From NCBI GenBank assembly GCA_016717855.1, contig JADKEV010000039.1, forward strand, positions 1 to 64,000: DNA of 64,000 bases, in the 5' to 3' direction. Below are positions 39,336-47,964 of the stretch, one piece after another. This stretch comes from Betaproteobacteria bacterium (GTDB lineage Bacteria; Pseudomonadota; Gammaproteobacteria; Burkholderiales; Casimicrobiaceae). The position numbers were made by a program, and so were the translations under genes. Every line of letters starts with the position of its first letter. Position 1 is the stretch's first letter. A model generated the notes under the pieces. The model was not told the DNA's origin, made no database searches, and saw nothing but the letters and a program-made list of their open reading frames with translations.

Positions 39336-41759
39336 ATGCAATTTTCCGAACACTGGCTACGCACCTGGGTCAATCCGCCGCTGGACAGCGACCAGCTCGC
39401 GCATGCGCTGACCATGGCCGGGCTCGAGGTCGAGGATTCGGCCGCCGTCGCCCCGCCCTGCTCCGGCGTCGTGGTCGCGCAGGTGCTCGAGGTCGCGCGC
39501 CATCCGAACGCCGACCGCCTGTCGGTCTGCAAGGTCGACGCCGGCACCGGGGCGATGCTCGACATCGTGTGCGGCGCGCCCAACGTGGCGCCCGGCATCA
39601 AGGTTCCCTGCGCCCTGGTCGGGGCACGACTCCCGCCCGCCGAAGCCGGCCAGGGTCCGTTCGAGATCCGGCGGGCGACCATGCGCGGCGTGGACAGCGC
39701 CGGCATGCTGTGCTCGGCACGCGAGTTGCACCTCTCGGACGATCACTCGGGGCTGCTGGTGCTCCCGGCGGACGCGCCGGTGGGCGCGGACATCCGGCGG
39801 GTGCTGGCGCTGGACGACCGCCTGCTCACGCTCAAGCTCACCCCCAACAAGGCGGACTGCCTTTCGATTCTGGGCGTGGCCCGCGAGGTCGCTGCGCTGA
39901 CCGGCGCGCCGCTGACGGCGCCCGCGATCCCGCCGGTCGCGCCCGTCAGTGACGCGACGTTCCCGGTCACCATCACCGCGCCGGAGGGCTGCGGACGTTT
40001 CACCGGCCGCGTGATCCGCAACGTGAATGCGCACGCGCCCACGCCCGGCTGGATGAAGGACCGGCTCGCGCGCTCCGGCCAGCGGTCGATCTCGGCGCTG
40101 GTCGACGTCACCAACTACGTGATGCTCGAGCTCGGCCGTCCGTTGCACGTGTACGATCTGGCCAAGCTGCAGGGCAAAATCGACGTCCGGTACGGCCGCC
40201 CGGGCGAGCGGGTTAAGCTGCTCAACGAGCAGACGGTGCCCGTGCACTACACCGACCTGCCGGTGTTGTGCATCACCGATGACTCGGGCCCGATCGGCCT
40301 GGCCGGCATCATGGGCGGCGACTCGACCAAGGCCGAAACGGACAGCACGGCAATCTTCCTCGAATCCGCGTTTTTCCACCCGAACGCGATCGCCGGCCGC
40401 GCGCGCCGCTACAACTTCGTCAGCGACGCCTCGCATCGCTTCGAGCGCGGCGTCGACTTCGACAACAACGTCGCCGGCATCGAACGCGCTACGCGACTCA
40501 TCCTCGACATCTGCGGCGGCGAGCCCGGCCCCGTAGTCGACACCGTCGCGCGGCTGCCGGTGCGGGCGCCGGTGCGGTTGCGTGTCGCGCGTACCGCGCG
40601 CGTCCTTGGGATAACCGTCCCGCCCGCCGAAATCGCGGGCATCTTCACCCGGCTGCAACTGCCGTTCACGCGCGGTGGCGACGGCCCCGACGCCGACTTC
40701 ATTGTCGCGCCGCCGTCGCACCGCTTCGATCTCGAGATCGAGGAAGACCTGATCGAGGAAGTCGCCCGGATACACGGCTTCGAGAACATTCCGGCACATC
40801 CGCCCGTGGCGCCCAGCGTCATGCTGCCCACGCACGAGACGCAGCGTTCGATCCATGCGGTGCGCCACCTGGTCGCCGACCTGGACTACCAGGAAGTCGT
40901 CAATTTCAGCTTCGTGGATACGCAGGCCGAGATCGATTTCGCCGCCAACGCCGAACCCATCCGGCTGCTCAACCCGATCGCCAGCCAGATGAGCGTGATG
41001 CGCTCGTCGCTGCTCTCCGGCCTGGTCGGCAACATCGCCTACAACGTCAAGCGGCGGGCGCCCCGCGTGCGCGTGTTCGAAGTCGGCAAGGTTTACTTGC
41101 GCGACAAGGCGGCGCCGGACGGTCCGCTGGCGATCGCCGGCTACCGGCAGCCGCTGCGCATCGCCGGCGCCGCGTACGGTCCCGCCGTCGACGAGCAGTG
41201 GGGAACGCCCAAGCGGCAGGCCGACTTCTACGACGTCAAGGCCGACGTCGAAGCGCTGCTTGGCGGCGCGACGGCGCGCTTCGTCCCGGCCTCGCACCCG
41301 GCGCTGCACCCGGGACGCTCGGCGCGGATCGAGCGCGATGGCGCCGCGATCGGCTGGCTGGGCGAACTGCATCCCCGCCTCGCCCGCGCGCACGAATTGC
41401 CCGCGGCGCCGGTGCTGTTTGAAATCGAATGGGCGGCTTTGCAACACGTCGGCCTGCCCGACGTGCGGCCAGTTTCCCGGTTTCCGCCGGTGCGCCGCGA
41501 CCTAGCTGTCGTGGTCGCAGAAGAGGTCCCGACACAAGCCCTTGTGGATGCGATGCTCGCGGTGAAACCGGCCTGCGTGGCGGACATCCGGGTGTTCGAT
41601 GTGTACCGCGGCGGCACGCTGCCGCAAGGACAAAAAAGCCTTGCGTTTCTTGTGCTTATGCAAGATACTCAACGCACATTAACGGATCCAGAAGTCGACG
41701 CGGCCATGGAGCAACTGTTCGAAACGCTCCGCGATAATTTCAACGGCACAACGCGCTAA
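39336..41759 (+). CDS. pheT: Phenylalanyl-tRNA synthetase beta subunit
   Basis: This 807-residue subunit has an EMAP-like tRNA-binding domain (about 40-150: VVVAQVLEVARHPNADRLSVC), B3/B4 editing domain (VTNYVMLELGRPLHVYDLAK), B5 domain, a class II-like core (LNPIASQMSVMRSSLLSGL) and a C-terminal ferredoxin-fold anticodon-binding domain (VSRFPPVRRDLAVVV; FDVYRGGTLPQGQKSLAF). Full length. It supplies tRNA binding and misacyl-tRNA editing to PheS. ihfA follows 20 bp downstream. Confidence 0.97.
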   Translation: MQFSEHWLRTWVNPPLDSDQLAHALTMAGLEVEDSAAVAPPCSGVVVAQVLEVARHPNADRLSVCKVDAGTGAMLDIVCGAPNVAPGIKVPCALVGARLPPAEAGQGPFEIRRATMRGVDSAGMLCSARELHLSDDHSGLLVLPADAPVGADIRRVLALDDRLLTLKLTPNKADCLSILGVAREVAALTGAPLTAPAIPPVAPVSDATFPVTITAPEGCGRFTGRVIRNVNAHAPTPGWMKDRLARSGQRSISALVDVTNYVMLELGRPLHVYDLAKLQGKIDVRYGRPGERVKLLNEQTVPVHYTDLPVLCITDDSGPIGLAGIMGGDSTKAETDSTAIFLESAFFHPNAIAGRARRYNFVSDASHRFERGVDFDNNVAGIERATRLILDICGGEPGPVVDTVARLPVRAPVRLRVARTARVLGITVPPAEIAGIFTRLQLPFTRGGDGPDADFIVAPPSHRFDLEIEEDLIEEVARIHGFENIPAHPPVAPSVMLPTHETQRSIHAVRHLVADLDYQEVVNFSFVDTQAEIDFAANAEPIRLLNPIASQMSVMRSSLLSGLVGNIAYNVKRRAPRVRVFEVGKVYLRDKAAPDGPLAIAGYRQPLRIAGAAYGPAVDEQWGTPKRQADFYDVKADVEALLGGATARFVPASHPALHPGRSARIERDGAAIGWLGELHPRLARAHELPAAPVLFEIEWAALQHVGLPDVRPVSRFPPVRRDLAVVVAEEVPTQALVDAMLAVKPACVADIRVFDVYRGGTLPQGQKSLAFLVLMQDTQRTLTDPEVDAAMEQLFETLRDNFNGTTR

Positions 41760-41779
41760 GGGTTCAAGGGAGCCGCGCC

Positions 41780-42091
41780 ATGATGACGTTGACCAAGGCA
41801 GAACTTGCCGATCTTTTGTTCGAGCGCGTTGGTCTGAACAAGCGAGAGGCGAAGGACATGGTGGAGTGCTTTTTCGAGGAAATCCGCAAGTCGCTCGAAG
41901 ACGGCACCAGCGTCAAGCTATCCGGTTTTGGCAACTTCCAGTTGCGCGCCAAACCCCAGCGACCCGGACGCAATCCCAAGACCGGCGAGGAAATTCCCAT
42001 TACGGCGCGGCGCGTGGTGACCTTCCACGCCAGCCAGAAACTCAAGGCGATGGTGGACGCGGCGAATCATGCCGGAACTCTCCCCAAGTAA
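41780..42091 (+). CDS. ihfA: Integration host factor subunit alpha
   Basis: This 103-residue HU/IHF protein has the signature GFGNFQLRAKPQRPGRNPKT in the DNA-intercalating arm and an N-terminal dimerisation helix (ELADLLFERVGLNKREAKDMVE). It bends DNA as a heterodimer with IHF-beta. Position after pheT is the conserved location of ihfA, which distinguishes it from HU. The start used is the first ATG; the adjacent second ATG at 41783 is equally possible. The stop lies within the next gene. Confidence 0.95.
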   Translation: MMTLTKAELADLLFERVGLNKREAKDMVECFFEEIRKSLEDGTSVKLSGFGNFQLRAKPQRPGRNPKTGEEIPITARRVVTFHASQKLKAMVDAANHAGTLPK

Positions 42092-42458
42092 GCCGCTGCC
42101 GCCCATCCCTGCCAAGCGGTACTTCACCATCGGTGAGGTGAGCGAGTTGTGCGCGGTGAAGCCGCACGTGCTGCGCTATTGGGAGCAGGAATTCACGCAG
42201 TTGAAGCCGGTCAAGCGGCGCGGCAACCGCCGCTATTACCAGCACCACGAAGTGCTGCTGATCCGCCGCATTCGCGACCTGCTCTACGAGCAGGGTTTCA
42301 CCATCAATGGCGCGCGCAACCGGCTGGAGACCGAGACGCTGAAAAAGCACAACGGCGAAGCCGCGCACGCCGCGCCGCCGCAGCAGGACAGCGAACCCGA
42401 AATCGATGTGCGCGAAGAACTGCAGGCGATCCTCGAGCTGCTGCAGAAGCCGCTGTAA
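42069..42458 (+). CDS. MerR-family transcriptional regulator
   Basis: This 129-residue protein has an N-terminal MerR helix-turn-helix (YFTIGEVSELCAVKPHVLRYWEQEF) and a second basic stretch KRRGNRRYYQHHEVLLIRRI, then a short helical tail without the cysteine sensor site of metal-responsive members. It overlaps ihfA by 23 bp, the usual arrangement in beta- and gammaproteobacteria. Effector and targets are unknown. Confidence 0.9.
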   Translation: MPELSPSKPLPPIPAKRYFTIGEVSELCAVKPHVLRYWEQEFTQLKPVKRRGNRRYYQHHEVLLIRRIRDLLYEQGFTINGARNRLETETLKKHNGEAAHAAPPQQDSEPEIDVREELQAILELLQKPL

Positions 42459-42482
42459 GTAACCGGATCGCGATGCTATAAT
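42454..42482 (+). promoter_or_regulatory. Promoter of tRNA-Pro
   Basis: A perfect TATAAT (42477-42482) lies 10 bp before the tRNA. The hexamer 17 bp upstream (TGTAAG) is a poor -35 overlapping the merR stop. Confidence 0.6.
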
Positions 42483-42492
42483 CGCGCCCAGT

Positions 42493-42569
42493 CGGGGTGT
42501 GGCGCAGCCTGGTAGCGCACTTGCATGGGGTGCAAGGGGTCCCGAGTTCGAATCCCGGCGCCCCGACCA
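42493..42569 (+). tRNA. tRNA-Pro(GGG)
   Basis: A 77-nt cloverleaf. The acceptor is CGGGGTG paired with CGCCCCG, the D arm GCGC...GCGC, the anticodon stem CTTGC/GCAAG with loop ATGGGGT giving GGG, the T loop TTCGAAT, and CCA is encoded. It reads CCC/CCU. Confidence 0.95.
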
Positions 42570-42575
42570 GAAAAC

Positions 42576-42610
42576 AAAATGGCTTGGACCGCAAGGTCCA
42601 GGCCATTTTT
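42576..42610 (+). terminator. Intrinsic terminator after tRNA-Pro
   Basis: AAAATGGCTTGGACC-gcaa-GGTCCAGGCCATTTTT is a long near-perfect hairpin ending in five T. Beyond it, to 42764, I see only a short palindrome GGGGTCTGACCCC at 42721-42733 and no gene. Confidence 0.85.
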
Positions 42611-42764
42611 CTTGGGGCACTCCGTGGGAAAGCCGCCGGAGCAGGCAAGATCTGGGCACTCGTTCGGGCTGCGGCTGGCGCCGCCAACTCCGCAATCTCC
42701 TCGCCGAATCAGCTTGAATAGGGGTCTGACCCCAATTGCATTCCGCGTCAACGCCGCCCGAGGC

Positions 42765-43181
42765 TCAATGCCCGATGATGAAAATCCCCGACGCGGCCAG
42801 CGCCATCACGGTCAATTCGAGCAGGCATAGCACGAAGTAGATGGCTTCGCCGCGCCGCGCATACAACGGCAGGATGGCCGCCAGGCACAGGAACGAGCAT
42901 CCGACCAGGAGCACGATGCCGCCCAGGCTCGCGAACTCGCCCTTCGCGGCCAGCACGACCCAGCCCCAGCCGACCGGCGTCGCACTTTCCCGCAAATAGG
43001 CATCGACGGGTTGGACCCACAGCGCCGGCAGCCGCTCGAACGGAACGTGCGCGGGCAGCAACCCAAGCAGATAGGCGGCGAAGGCGGCGACCAGCAGCAC
43101 GAATCCCAGCCGGGTGACCCAGTCGAGGACGCGCGCGTAACGGTGTTGCGCCTGCGACAACAGCGGGAACTCAGTCTTCAC
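42765..43181 (-). CDS. DUF1634-like membrane protein paired with TauE
   Basis: This 138-residue protein has three or four hydrophobic helices (VLLVAAFAAYLLGLLPA; GGIVLLVGCSFLCLAAILPL; LCLLELTVMALAASGIFI). Its short length, helix count and position nine bases after a TauE/SafE gene resemble the DUF1634 proteins that accompany such exporters. Function is unknown; it may assist anion export. Family assignment is tentative. Confidence 0.7.
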   Translation of the reverse strand: MKTEFPLLSQAQHRYARVLDWVTRLGFVLLVAAFAAYLLGLLPAHVPFERLPALWVQPVDAYLRESATPVGWGWVVLAAKGEFASLGGIVLLVGCSFLCLAAILPLYARRGEAIYFVLCLLELTVMALAASGIFIIGH

Positions 43182-43190
43182 GCCCGGCCT

Positions 43191-44168
43191 TCAGTCCAGG
43201 ATGCCTTTGAGCAGCGCGCGCCCGCCGGCGAAGAGCAACAGCCCGATGACCAGGCGCCGCACCGCGGTCGCGCTGAGCACGCCAAGCAGGCGGGCGCCGA
43301 TGCGCGCGCCCAACATCATGCCGATCACCGAGGGCACGGCCACGATGGCCAGGACCGCGCCCTTGAGCAGATAGACCCATGCCGCCGCCGAGTCGACCAG
43401 GGACAGGATGAAACTCGACGTGCCGGCGGAGAGCTTCAGCGGCGCGCCCATCACGAGATTGAGCACCGGCACGTTCGCCCATCCCGCGCCCATCCCGAAC
43501 ATGCCTGCCAGCAAGCCGATGCCCGCGAAGAGCGCCAGCCCCAGTGGCGTCCGGTGGGTCTGCCACGCGATGACGCTGGACGTCGATCTGTCGACCAGCA
43601 CGCCGTGCAGGCGCAAGGCGCCGGCCAGCCGGTCGGGCGCCGGGACCAGTGGATAGTCGGACCGTGCGGCGGTGGCCATCACGGCGACAATGGCCAGGAT
43701 GATAACGCCCAAGGCCAACTGCACGATCCGGGTGGGCAGTGCGAACCCGATCAGCGCTCCGGCAATCGAGGTTGCCGAAGCGATCACGGCGACCGGCAAT
43801 GCCAGGCGCAGGTCGGCGAGGCCGGCGCGCAGCAGGCTGGGGCCGGCCGCCAGCGCGCTCGCCAGCGCCACCAGCAAGCCGGCGCCGCGCACGAAATCAA
43901 GATGGAACGGAAAGAACCCGCTGACGATGGGAACGAACAACACGCCCCCGCCGACGCCGGCCGGGACGGCGATCACGCCGAGTAGAAAGCAAACGACGAA
44001 CAGGCCCAGCGGCCAGACCCACCACGGCGTATTTTCGGTGGCCAGGAGTTCACCCGCCAGCGCACCAGGCGACCACAGCAACATGGCAAGCGCACCCAAC
44101 GCCGCCAGTCGCCGCAAGGCGCGCGCCGCGCGCGCCACGTTTCGCGGGCGGCGCTCGCGCCGGGTCAT
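43191..44168 (-). CDS. TauE/SafE-family sulfite/sulfonate exporter
   Basis: This 325-residue integral membrane protein starts MTRRERRPRN at 44168. A basic N-terminus precedes a hydrophobic segment, then two TauE/SafE repeats with about eight helices. The Gly-rich GVGGGVLFVPIV and GMGAGWANVPVLNLVMG motifs mark the two halves. The family exports sulfite, sulfoacetate or other sulfur-containing anions. Next to the dsr/tus genes, sulfite efflux is a reasonable inference. The ATG overlaps the ankyrin gene stop (ATGA). The frame is open further upstream but only over ankyrin coding sequence. Confidence 0.88.
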   Translation of the reverse strand: MTRRERRPRNVARAARALRRLAALGALAMLLWSPGALAGELLATENTPWWVWPLGLFVVCFLLGVIAVPAGVGGGVLFVPIVSGFFPFHLDFVRGAGLLVALASALAAGPSLLRAGLADLRLALPVAVIASATSIAGALIGFALPTRIVQLALGVIILAIVAVMATAARSDYPLVPAPDRLAGALRLHGVLVDRSTSSVIAWQTHRTPLGLALFAGIGLLAGMFGMGAGWANVPVLNLVMGAPLKLSAGTSSFILSLVDSAAAWVYLLKGAVLAIVAVPSVIGMMLGARIGARLLGVLSATAVRRLVIGLLLFAGGRALLKGILD

Positions 44169-44737
44169 CGGGCAACCGGTTTCAGGAAGGTCACTACCTG
44201 CGACCCCGGTTCGTTTTTCGCCGAGCAGCTGCCCTCGTCCACGCCCGCATCGCGCTCCGCTTCGTGCAGCAGGTTGATCACGTCGACGTAGTGCTTCTGC
44301 TTCACCATCATCAGCGCGGTCAGGCCGCCATCGTTGCGCGCCAGCACGTCGGCGCCGCCTCTGAGCAGCGTTTCGACCACCGCGGTCTCGCCGTAGCCCG
44401 CCGCCAGCATCAGCGGCCGCACGCCATAACTGATCGCCGCCTCCACGTCCGCGCCGGCGGCGATAAGCGCCTGCGCGACGTCGGGGAAGCCCCGATCCAG
44501 ATCCGGGTTGTGCGCCGCTTTCATCAGCGCTGTCCAGCCCCATTCGTTGGCCGCATTCACGTCAGCGCCGGCACCGAGCAGCGCCGTGACCATGGTCAGG
44601 TTGCCGGCGGACGCCGCGAGCGCGAGGACCGGCAGCCCGTCGGTGTCGCGGACGTTGCAGTCGGCGCCCGCGGCGAGCAGGTGCCGGACGCGTTCCACGT
44701 CGCCTGCATTCACGGCTTCGAGCAGTTCTGCGGTCAT
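44165..44737 (-). CDS. Ankyrin-repeat protein
   Basis: This 190-residue soluble protein has about four ankyrin repeats: VNAGDVERVRHLLAAGADCN, LPVLALAASAGNLTMVTALL, ALMKAAHNPDLDRGF and RPLMLAAGYGETAVVETLL. A 35-residue tail with one Cys follows. There is no signal peptide. It is first in the operon with TauE and the DUF1634-like protein, overlapping tauE by four bases. Ankyrin repeats mediate protein contacts; the partner is unknown. Confidence 0.9.
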   Translation of the reverse strand: MTAELLEAVNAGDVERVRHLLAAGADCNVRDTDGLPVLALAASAGNLTMVTALLGAGADVNAANEWGWTALMKAAHNPDLDRGFPDVAQALIAAGADVEAAISYGVRPLMLAAGYGETAVVETLLRGGADVLARNDGGLTALMMVKQKHYVDVINLLHEAERDAGVDEGSCSAKNEPGSQVVTFLKPVAR

Positions 44738-44897
44738 CGGGTATTACCTCGTTCGGCAGCGGCCGGAAATGAATTACGGTGGTCGGGACAAAGGGATAAG
44801 ACAACGGCTCGCGGCGCCAGACAGGGGTACGACCAACCTTCCTGGAAGCGTAGCCAAACCGCAATCGGCAGACAAGCCCTAAAGGGAGTAGGGACAT

Positions 44898-44968
44898 TAC
44901 CCATCGGGGTTATGCCGTGGTTACCCGCAACGGTTATAGACGATCAATCCGCAAAGCCCGCCTAATAG
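44898..44968 (+). promoter_or_regulatory. Tandem regulatory sites and -10 of the tusA promoter
   Basis: TACCCATCGGGGTTAT (44898-44913) and TACCCGCAACGGTTAT (44922-44937) repeat with a 24-bp period. Exactly 25 bp after the second comes TAATAG (44963-44968), a -10 candidate. The same layout, including AGACG after the second site, recurs upstream of the minus-strand dsr accessory operon. The 331-bp spacer 44738-45068 has no gene and also serves the divergent ankyrin-tauE operon. Confidence 0.65.
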
Positions 44969-45068
44969 CGAGACTTCCTGCAGGCATCGGCGCGAGGGGC
45001 GCGGTGTCGCCTGTGCTGGATGGCGGCCCGGATTTCCCCAGGGGGTTACCAATACATGGAGGCAGTCG

Positions 45069-45296
45069 ATGGATTTTGACAAGGAACTGAATGCGCGGGG
45101 GCTCGGTTGCCCGCTGCCCATCATCAAGACCAAGCAGTCGTTGAATGGCATGACGTCCGGGCAGGTGCTCAAGGTCATCGCCACCGACCCCGGCTCGGTG
45201 GCCGACATGCAGGCGTTTGCCGAGCAGACGGGCAACCCCATCGTGGGCTCGGAAGCGGCGAACAAGGAGTTCACTTTCTACATCAAGAAGGGCTAG
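45069..45296 (+). CDS. tusA: TusA sulfur carrier protein
   Basis: This 75-residue TusA-fold protein starts MDFDKELNARG after GGAGG. The CPxP signature GCPLPIIKTK places the sulfur-carrying Cys at residue 14. In sulfur oxidisers TusA receives persulfide sulfur from rhodanese and passes it towards DsrEFH and DsrC. The next gene, dsrE2, is its usual partner. Small size, absence of fused domains and an upstream activator-type promoter support a dedicated dissimilatory role over tRNA thiolation. Confidence 0.95.
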   Translation: MDFDKELNARGLGCPLPIIKTKQSLNGMTSGQVLKVIATDPGSVADMQAFAEQTGNPIVGSEAANKEFTFYIKKG

Positions 45297-45453
45297 CCGG
45301 GCAGCGATCCCGGCGGCGGATGATGCGCGCGACGCGTCACGCCGAATCCACAACCGCAGCACGGCGGGCGCCGCGACCCGTGGCACAAGGGCCACGCGCG
45401 GCGTGTCGCCCGTCATTACCCTTGCGTAAGCAGACAACGAGAGGAGCCAGGCC

Positions 45454-46074
45454 ATGGGCATCACACCGGACAGCGCGGTAATGGATGAGTTGATCAGGCA
45501 GCGGATCGATGCGCTGCTGCCGAAGATGCTCGAAGAACGGCTCGCGCAGCAGGCCGCGAAGAAGAAGACGCCGTCGATGACCATCATCGCCACCAAGGGC
45601 ACGCTCGACTGGGCTTACCCGCCGTTCATCCTCGCCTCGACCGGCGCGGCTCTGGGCTGGGATGTGTCGGTGTTTTTCACGTTCTACGGCCTCAACCTGC
45701 TCAAGAAGGACATCGGCGATCTGAAGATCAGCCCGCTGGGCAATCCCGGGATGCCGATGAAGATGCCCTTTGGCCCGGACTGGTTCAAGCACATCAACTG
45801 GAACATCCCCAATGCCGTGCAAGCGGTCGTTCCCGGTTTCGAGAACCTCGCCACGACGCTGATGAAACAGACCATCAAGAACAACGGCGTCGCCGAGATC
45901 GCCGACCTGCGCTCGATCTGCGTCGAGTCGGGGGTCAAGCTGATTGGTTGCCAGATGACGGTCGACCTGTTCGGCTTCAGCCCGGCCGATTTCATTCCCG
46001 AGGTCAGCGAGTACTGCGGCGCGACCCGCTTCCTGCCGATGGCGCAGCAGGCGGACGTGAGCCTGTTCATCTGA
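45454..46074 (+). CDS. dsrE2: DsrE2-family sulfur transferase
   Basis: This 206-residue DsrE/DsrF-like protein starts at 45454 after GAGAGGAG. A helical N-terminus (DELIRQRIDALLPKMLEER) precedes the fold (TIIATKGTLDWAYPPFILAS). Two conserved cysteines occur in RSICVESGVKLIGCQMTVD. One hydrophobic segment (LGWDVSVFFTFYGLNLL) may associate with the membrane. DsrE2 is found with TusA and rhodanese genes and is thought to help deliver sulfane sulfur. It is 157 bp from tusA and likely cotranscribed. Confidence 0.9.
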   Translation: MGITPDSAVMDELIRQRIDALLPKMLEERLAQQAAKKKTPSMTIIATKGTLDWAYPPFILASTGAALGWDVSVFFTFYGLNLLKKDIGDLKISPLGNPGMPMKMPFGPDWFKHINWNIPNAVQAVVPGFENLATTLMKQTIKNNGVAEIADLRSICVESGVKLIGCQMTVDLFGFSPADFIPEVSEYCGATRFLPMAQQADVSLFI

Positions 46075-46114
46075 CCGTCACCATCTTCCCCACCCTCACC
46101 TGAAGGAAATGAGC

Positions 46115-47407
46115 ATGAAGTTCAACAGAACCCTGCTGGCGGCATTGATCTCGGCGGCAATCGTGCCGGCGACGGCACTGGCCACCGACGGCTATTTCTC
46201 GCACGGATACGGGATGCGGTCCAAGGGCATGGCGGGCGTCAGCGCCGCGCGCACCGATGACACGTTCGGCGGCGCCAACAATCCCGCCCAGGGCGTTTTC
46301 GTCGGCAACCGGGTAGACGTGGGCATCGACTGGTTCAGCCCGGTGCGCAGCAGCGAGCGCAGCGGCGCGTCGATTCCCCCGCTGAACGGAAAGGTGGAAA
46401 GCGACCGGGAGAACTTCTTCATTCCGGAGTTCGGCTACAACCGGATGATCAATCCCAACATGTCCGTCGGCCTCACCGTCTACGGCAACGGCGGCATGAA
46501 TACGACCTATCCGCAGGGCAGCTTTCAGTGCCCGACGCCGACCGGCACGTTCCAGGCGGGCAACGCGTTGTGCGGCGACGGCAAGCTGGGCGTCGATCTG
46601 ACGCAACTCATCATCGCCCCCACCTTTGCGTTCAAGGTCGCGCCCAACCATGCGATCGGCATCGCGCCGCTGCTCGGCTACCAGCGCTTCAAGATCGACG
46701 GCGTTCAACTGTTCACGCAGTTCAGCGGCAGCCCGTCGAACGTGAGCAACAACGACTACGACAGTTCGACCGGCTACGGCGCGCGCGTGGGCTACCTCGG
46801 CCGGATCTCGGACATGGTCAGCATCGGCGCCGCGTACTCCACCAAGATGAAGATGGGCAAGTTCGACAAGTACAAGGGACTGTTCGCCGAGGATGGCGGA
46901 TTCGACATGCCGGAGAACTACAGCATCGGCGTCATGATCAAGGCCACTCCCGCGTTGACGTTCGGGATGGACTACAAGCGCATCAACTACAACGACGTCA
47001 ACTCCGTCGGCAACCCGAGCACCAACCAGGCCCCGCTGGGCGCGAGCAACGGCCCCGGCTTCGGCTGGCAGAACGTCGATGTCTGGAAGTTCGGACTGGA
47101 GTACGCGGTCAACAGCGCCCTGACCGTCCGCGCCGGCTATGGCAAGAGCGACAATCCGATCCTGGCCCGGGATGTGACGTTCAACATCCTGGCTCCGGGC
47201 GTCGTCCAGGACCATTACACGCTGGGCTTCACCTATGCGCTCTCCCGGACCTCCGACATCACGGTGGCGTACATGCACGCAGCCAAGCAATCGGTGAGCG
47301 GATCGTCGTTCTTCAACGCGATGATCCCGGTGCCGAACGCCGGCGGCACCGAGACCATCCAGATGTACGAGAACTCGCTGGGTATCGCCTGGGGCATGAA
47401 GCTTTGA
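46115..47407 (+). CDS. FadL/OmpP1/TodX-family outer-membrane channel
   Basis: This roughly 430-residue outer-membrane protein (ATG 46115, or 46109 six bases earlier) has a signal peptide MKFNRTLLAALISAAIVPAT. The FadL hatch-region pattern follows, GYFSHGYGMRSKGMAGVSAA and DDTFGGANNPAQ. The rest is a 14-strand barrel pattern ending in a C-terminal aromatic-hydrophobic strand. FadL channels import hydrophobic compounds. Lying between dsrE2 and a periplasmic SCP2-like protein, it could take up hydrophobic sulfur or organosulfur compounds, which is inference. The next gene starts nine bases after its stop. Confidence 0.85.
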   Translation: MKFNRTLLAALISAAIVPATALATDGYFSHGYGMRSKGMAGVSAARTDDTFGGANNPAQGVFVGNRVDVGIDWFSPVRSSERSGASIPPLNGKVESDRENFFIPEFGYNRMINPNMSVGLTVYGNGGMNTTYPQGSFQCPTPTGTFQAGNALCGDGKLGVDLTQLIIAPTFAFKVAPNHAIGIAPLLGYQRFKIDGVQLFTQFSGSPSNVSNNDYDSSTGYGARVGYLGRISDMVSIGAAYSTKMKMGKFDKYKGLFAEDGGFDMPENYSIGVMIKATPALTFGMDYKRINYNDVNSVGNPSTNQAPLGASNGPGFGWQNVDVWKFGLEYAVNSALTVRAGYGKSDNPILARDVTFNILAPGVVQDHYTLGFTYALSRTSDITVAYMHAAKQSVSGSSFFNAMIPVPNAGGTETIQMYENSLGIAWGMKL

Positions 47408-47415
47408 GCAAGGCG

Positions 47416-47925
47416 ATGATCCGATGCATTCTGCCGGCGGCCCTGGCGCTATGCGCCACCGCTGCCGGCGCGGCGCCAGTCCTGATGACGCCGGACTGGA
47501 TGGCCCAGGCCTGCGCGGCCTGGAACAAGAATGCCATCCTCACCGGCGAGCTTGGCGACAAATGGGTCAAGAACGACAAGCAGCGCGGTTACAAGATCGT
47601 GCACATGTACCGCTCCGAGTGCGGCGAACGCGCGCCGGTCGAAATGAAGATCGAAGGCAAGGATGGCAAGGCGGTGTGCACCTATGGCGGCAAGCCGCAA
47701 GTCACCCCGGACTATGACGTCGACTACCTGATGCACGCCACTTCCGACCGCTGGCTCGAGATGGGCAAGGGCGAGTATGGCCCGATGCGGGCGATGATGT
47801 TCGGGCGCCTGCAGTTCTCCGGTCCCATGCTGGAAGCCATGAGCGTGATGGGACCGTTCGAGCAGTTCCTGCTGCTGGTGGGCCAGGTTCCCGCCGACAC
47901 CGGGAGTTGCCCGACGGGCAACTGA
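47416..47925 (+). CDS. Exported SCP2-like sterol/lipid-binding protein
   Basis: This 169-residue protein starts MIRCILPAALALCATAAGAA with a signal peptide. The mature part resembles the SCP2 lipid-carrier fold (GELGDKWVKNDKQRGYKIVH; LMHATSDRWLEMGKGEYG; MMFGRLQFSGPMLEAMSVMG). Two Cys near CGERAPVEMK and CTYGG may pair. It overlaps in operon fashion with the FadL gene; a TTG at 47404 is an alternative start. It may carry hydrophobic cargo delivered by the FadL channel through the periplasm. Confidence 0.8.
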   Translation: MIRCILPAALALCATAAGAAPVLMTPDWMAQACAAWNKNAILTGELGDKWVKNDKQRGYKIVHMYRSECGERAPVEMKIEGKDGKAVCTYGGKPQVTPDYDVDYLMHATSDRWLEMGKGEYGPMRAMMFGRLQFSGPMLEAMSVMGPFEQFLLLVGQVPADTGSCPTGN

Positions 47926-47964
47926 CCGCCTTCAGACTGACGGGCTCAGGCGTTCGACAGGCGG

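Noticed and set aside
42721..42733. GGGGTCTGACCCC palindrome as an operator
   Set aside because: Short palindromes of this GGGGTC/GACCCC type are common dispersed sequences, and there is no gene start in suitable position on the plus strand; left as a note.
44898..44937. Tandem sites as NarL-type 7-2-7 heptamers
   Set aside because: TACCC halves resemble NarL/FixJ-family heptamers, but the second half GGTTAT does not fit the consensus, so no regulator family is assigned.
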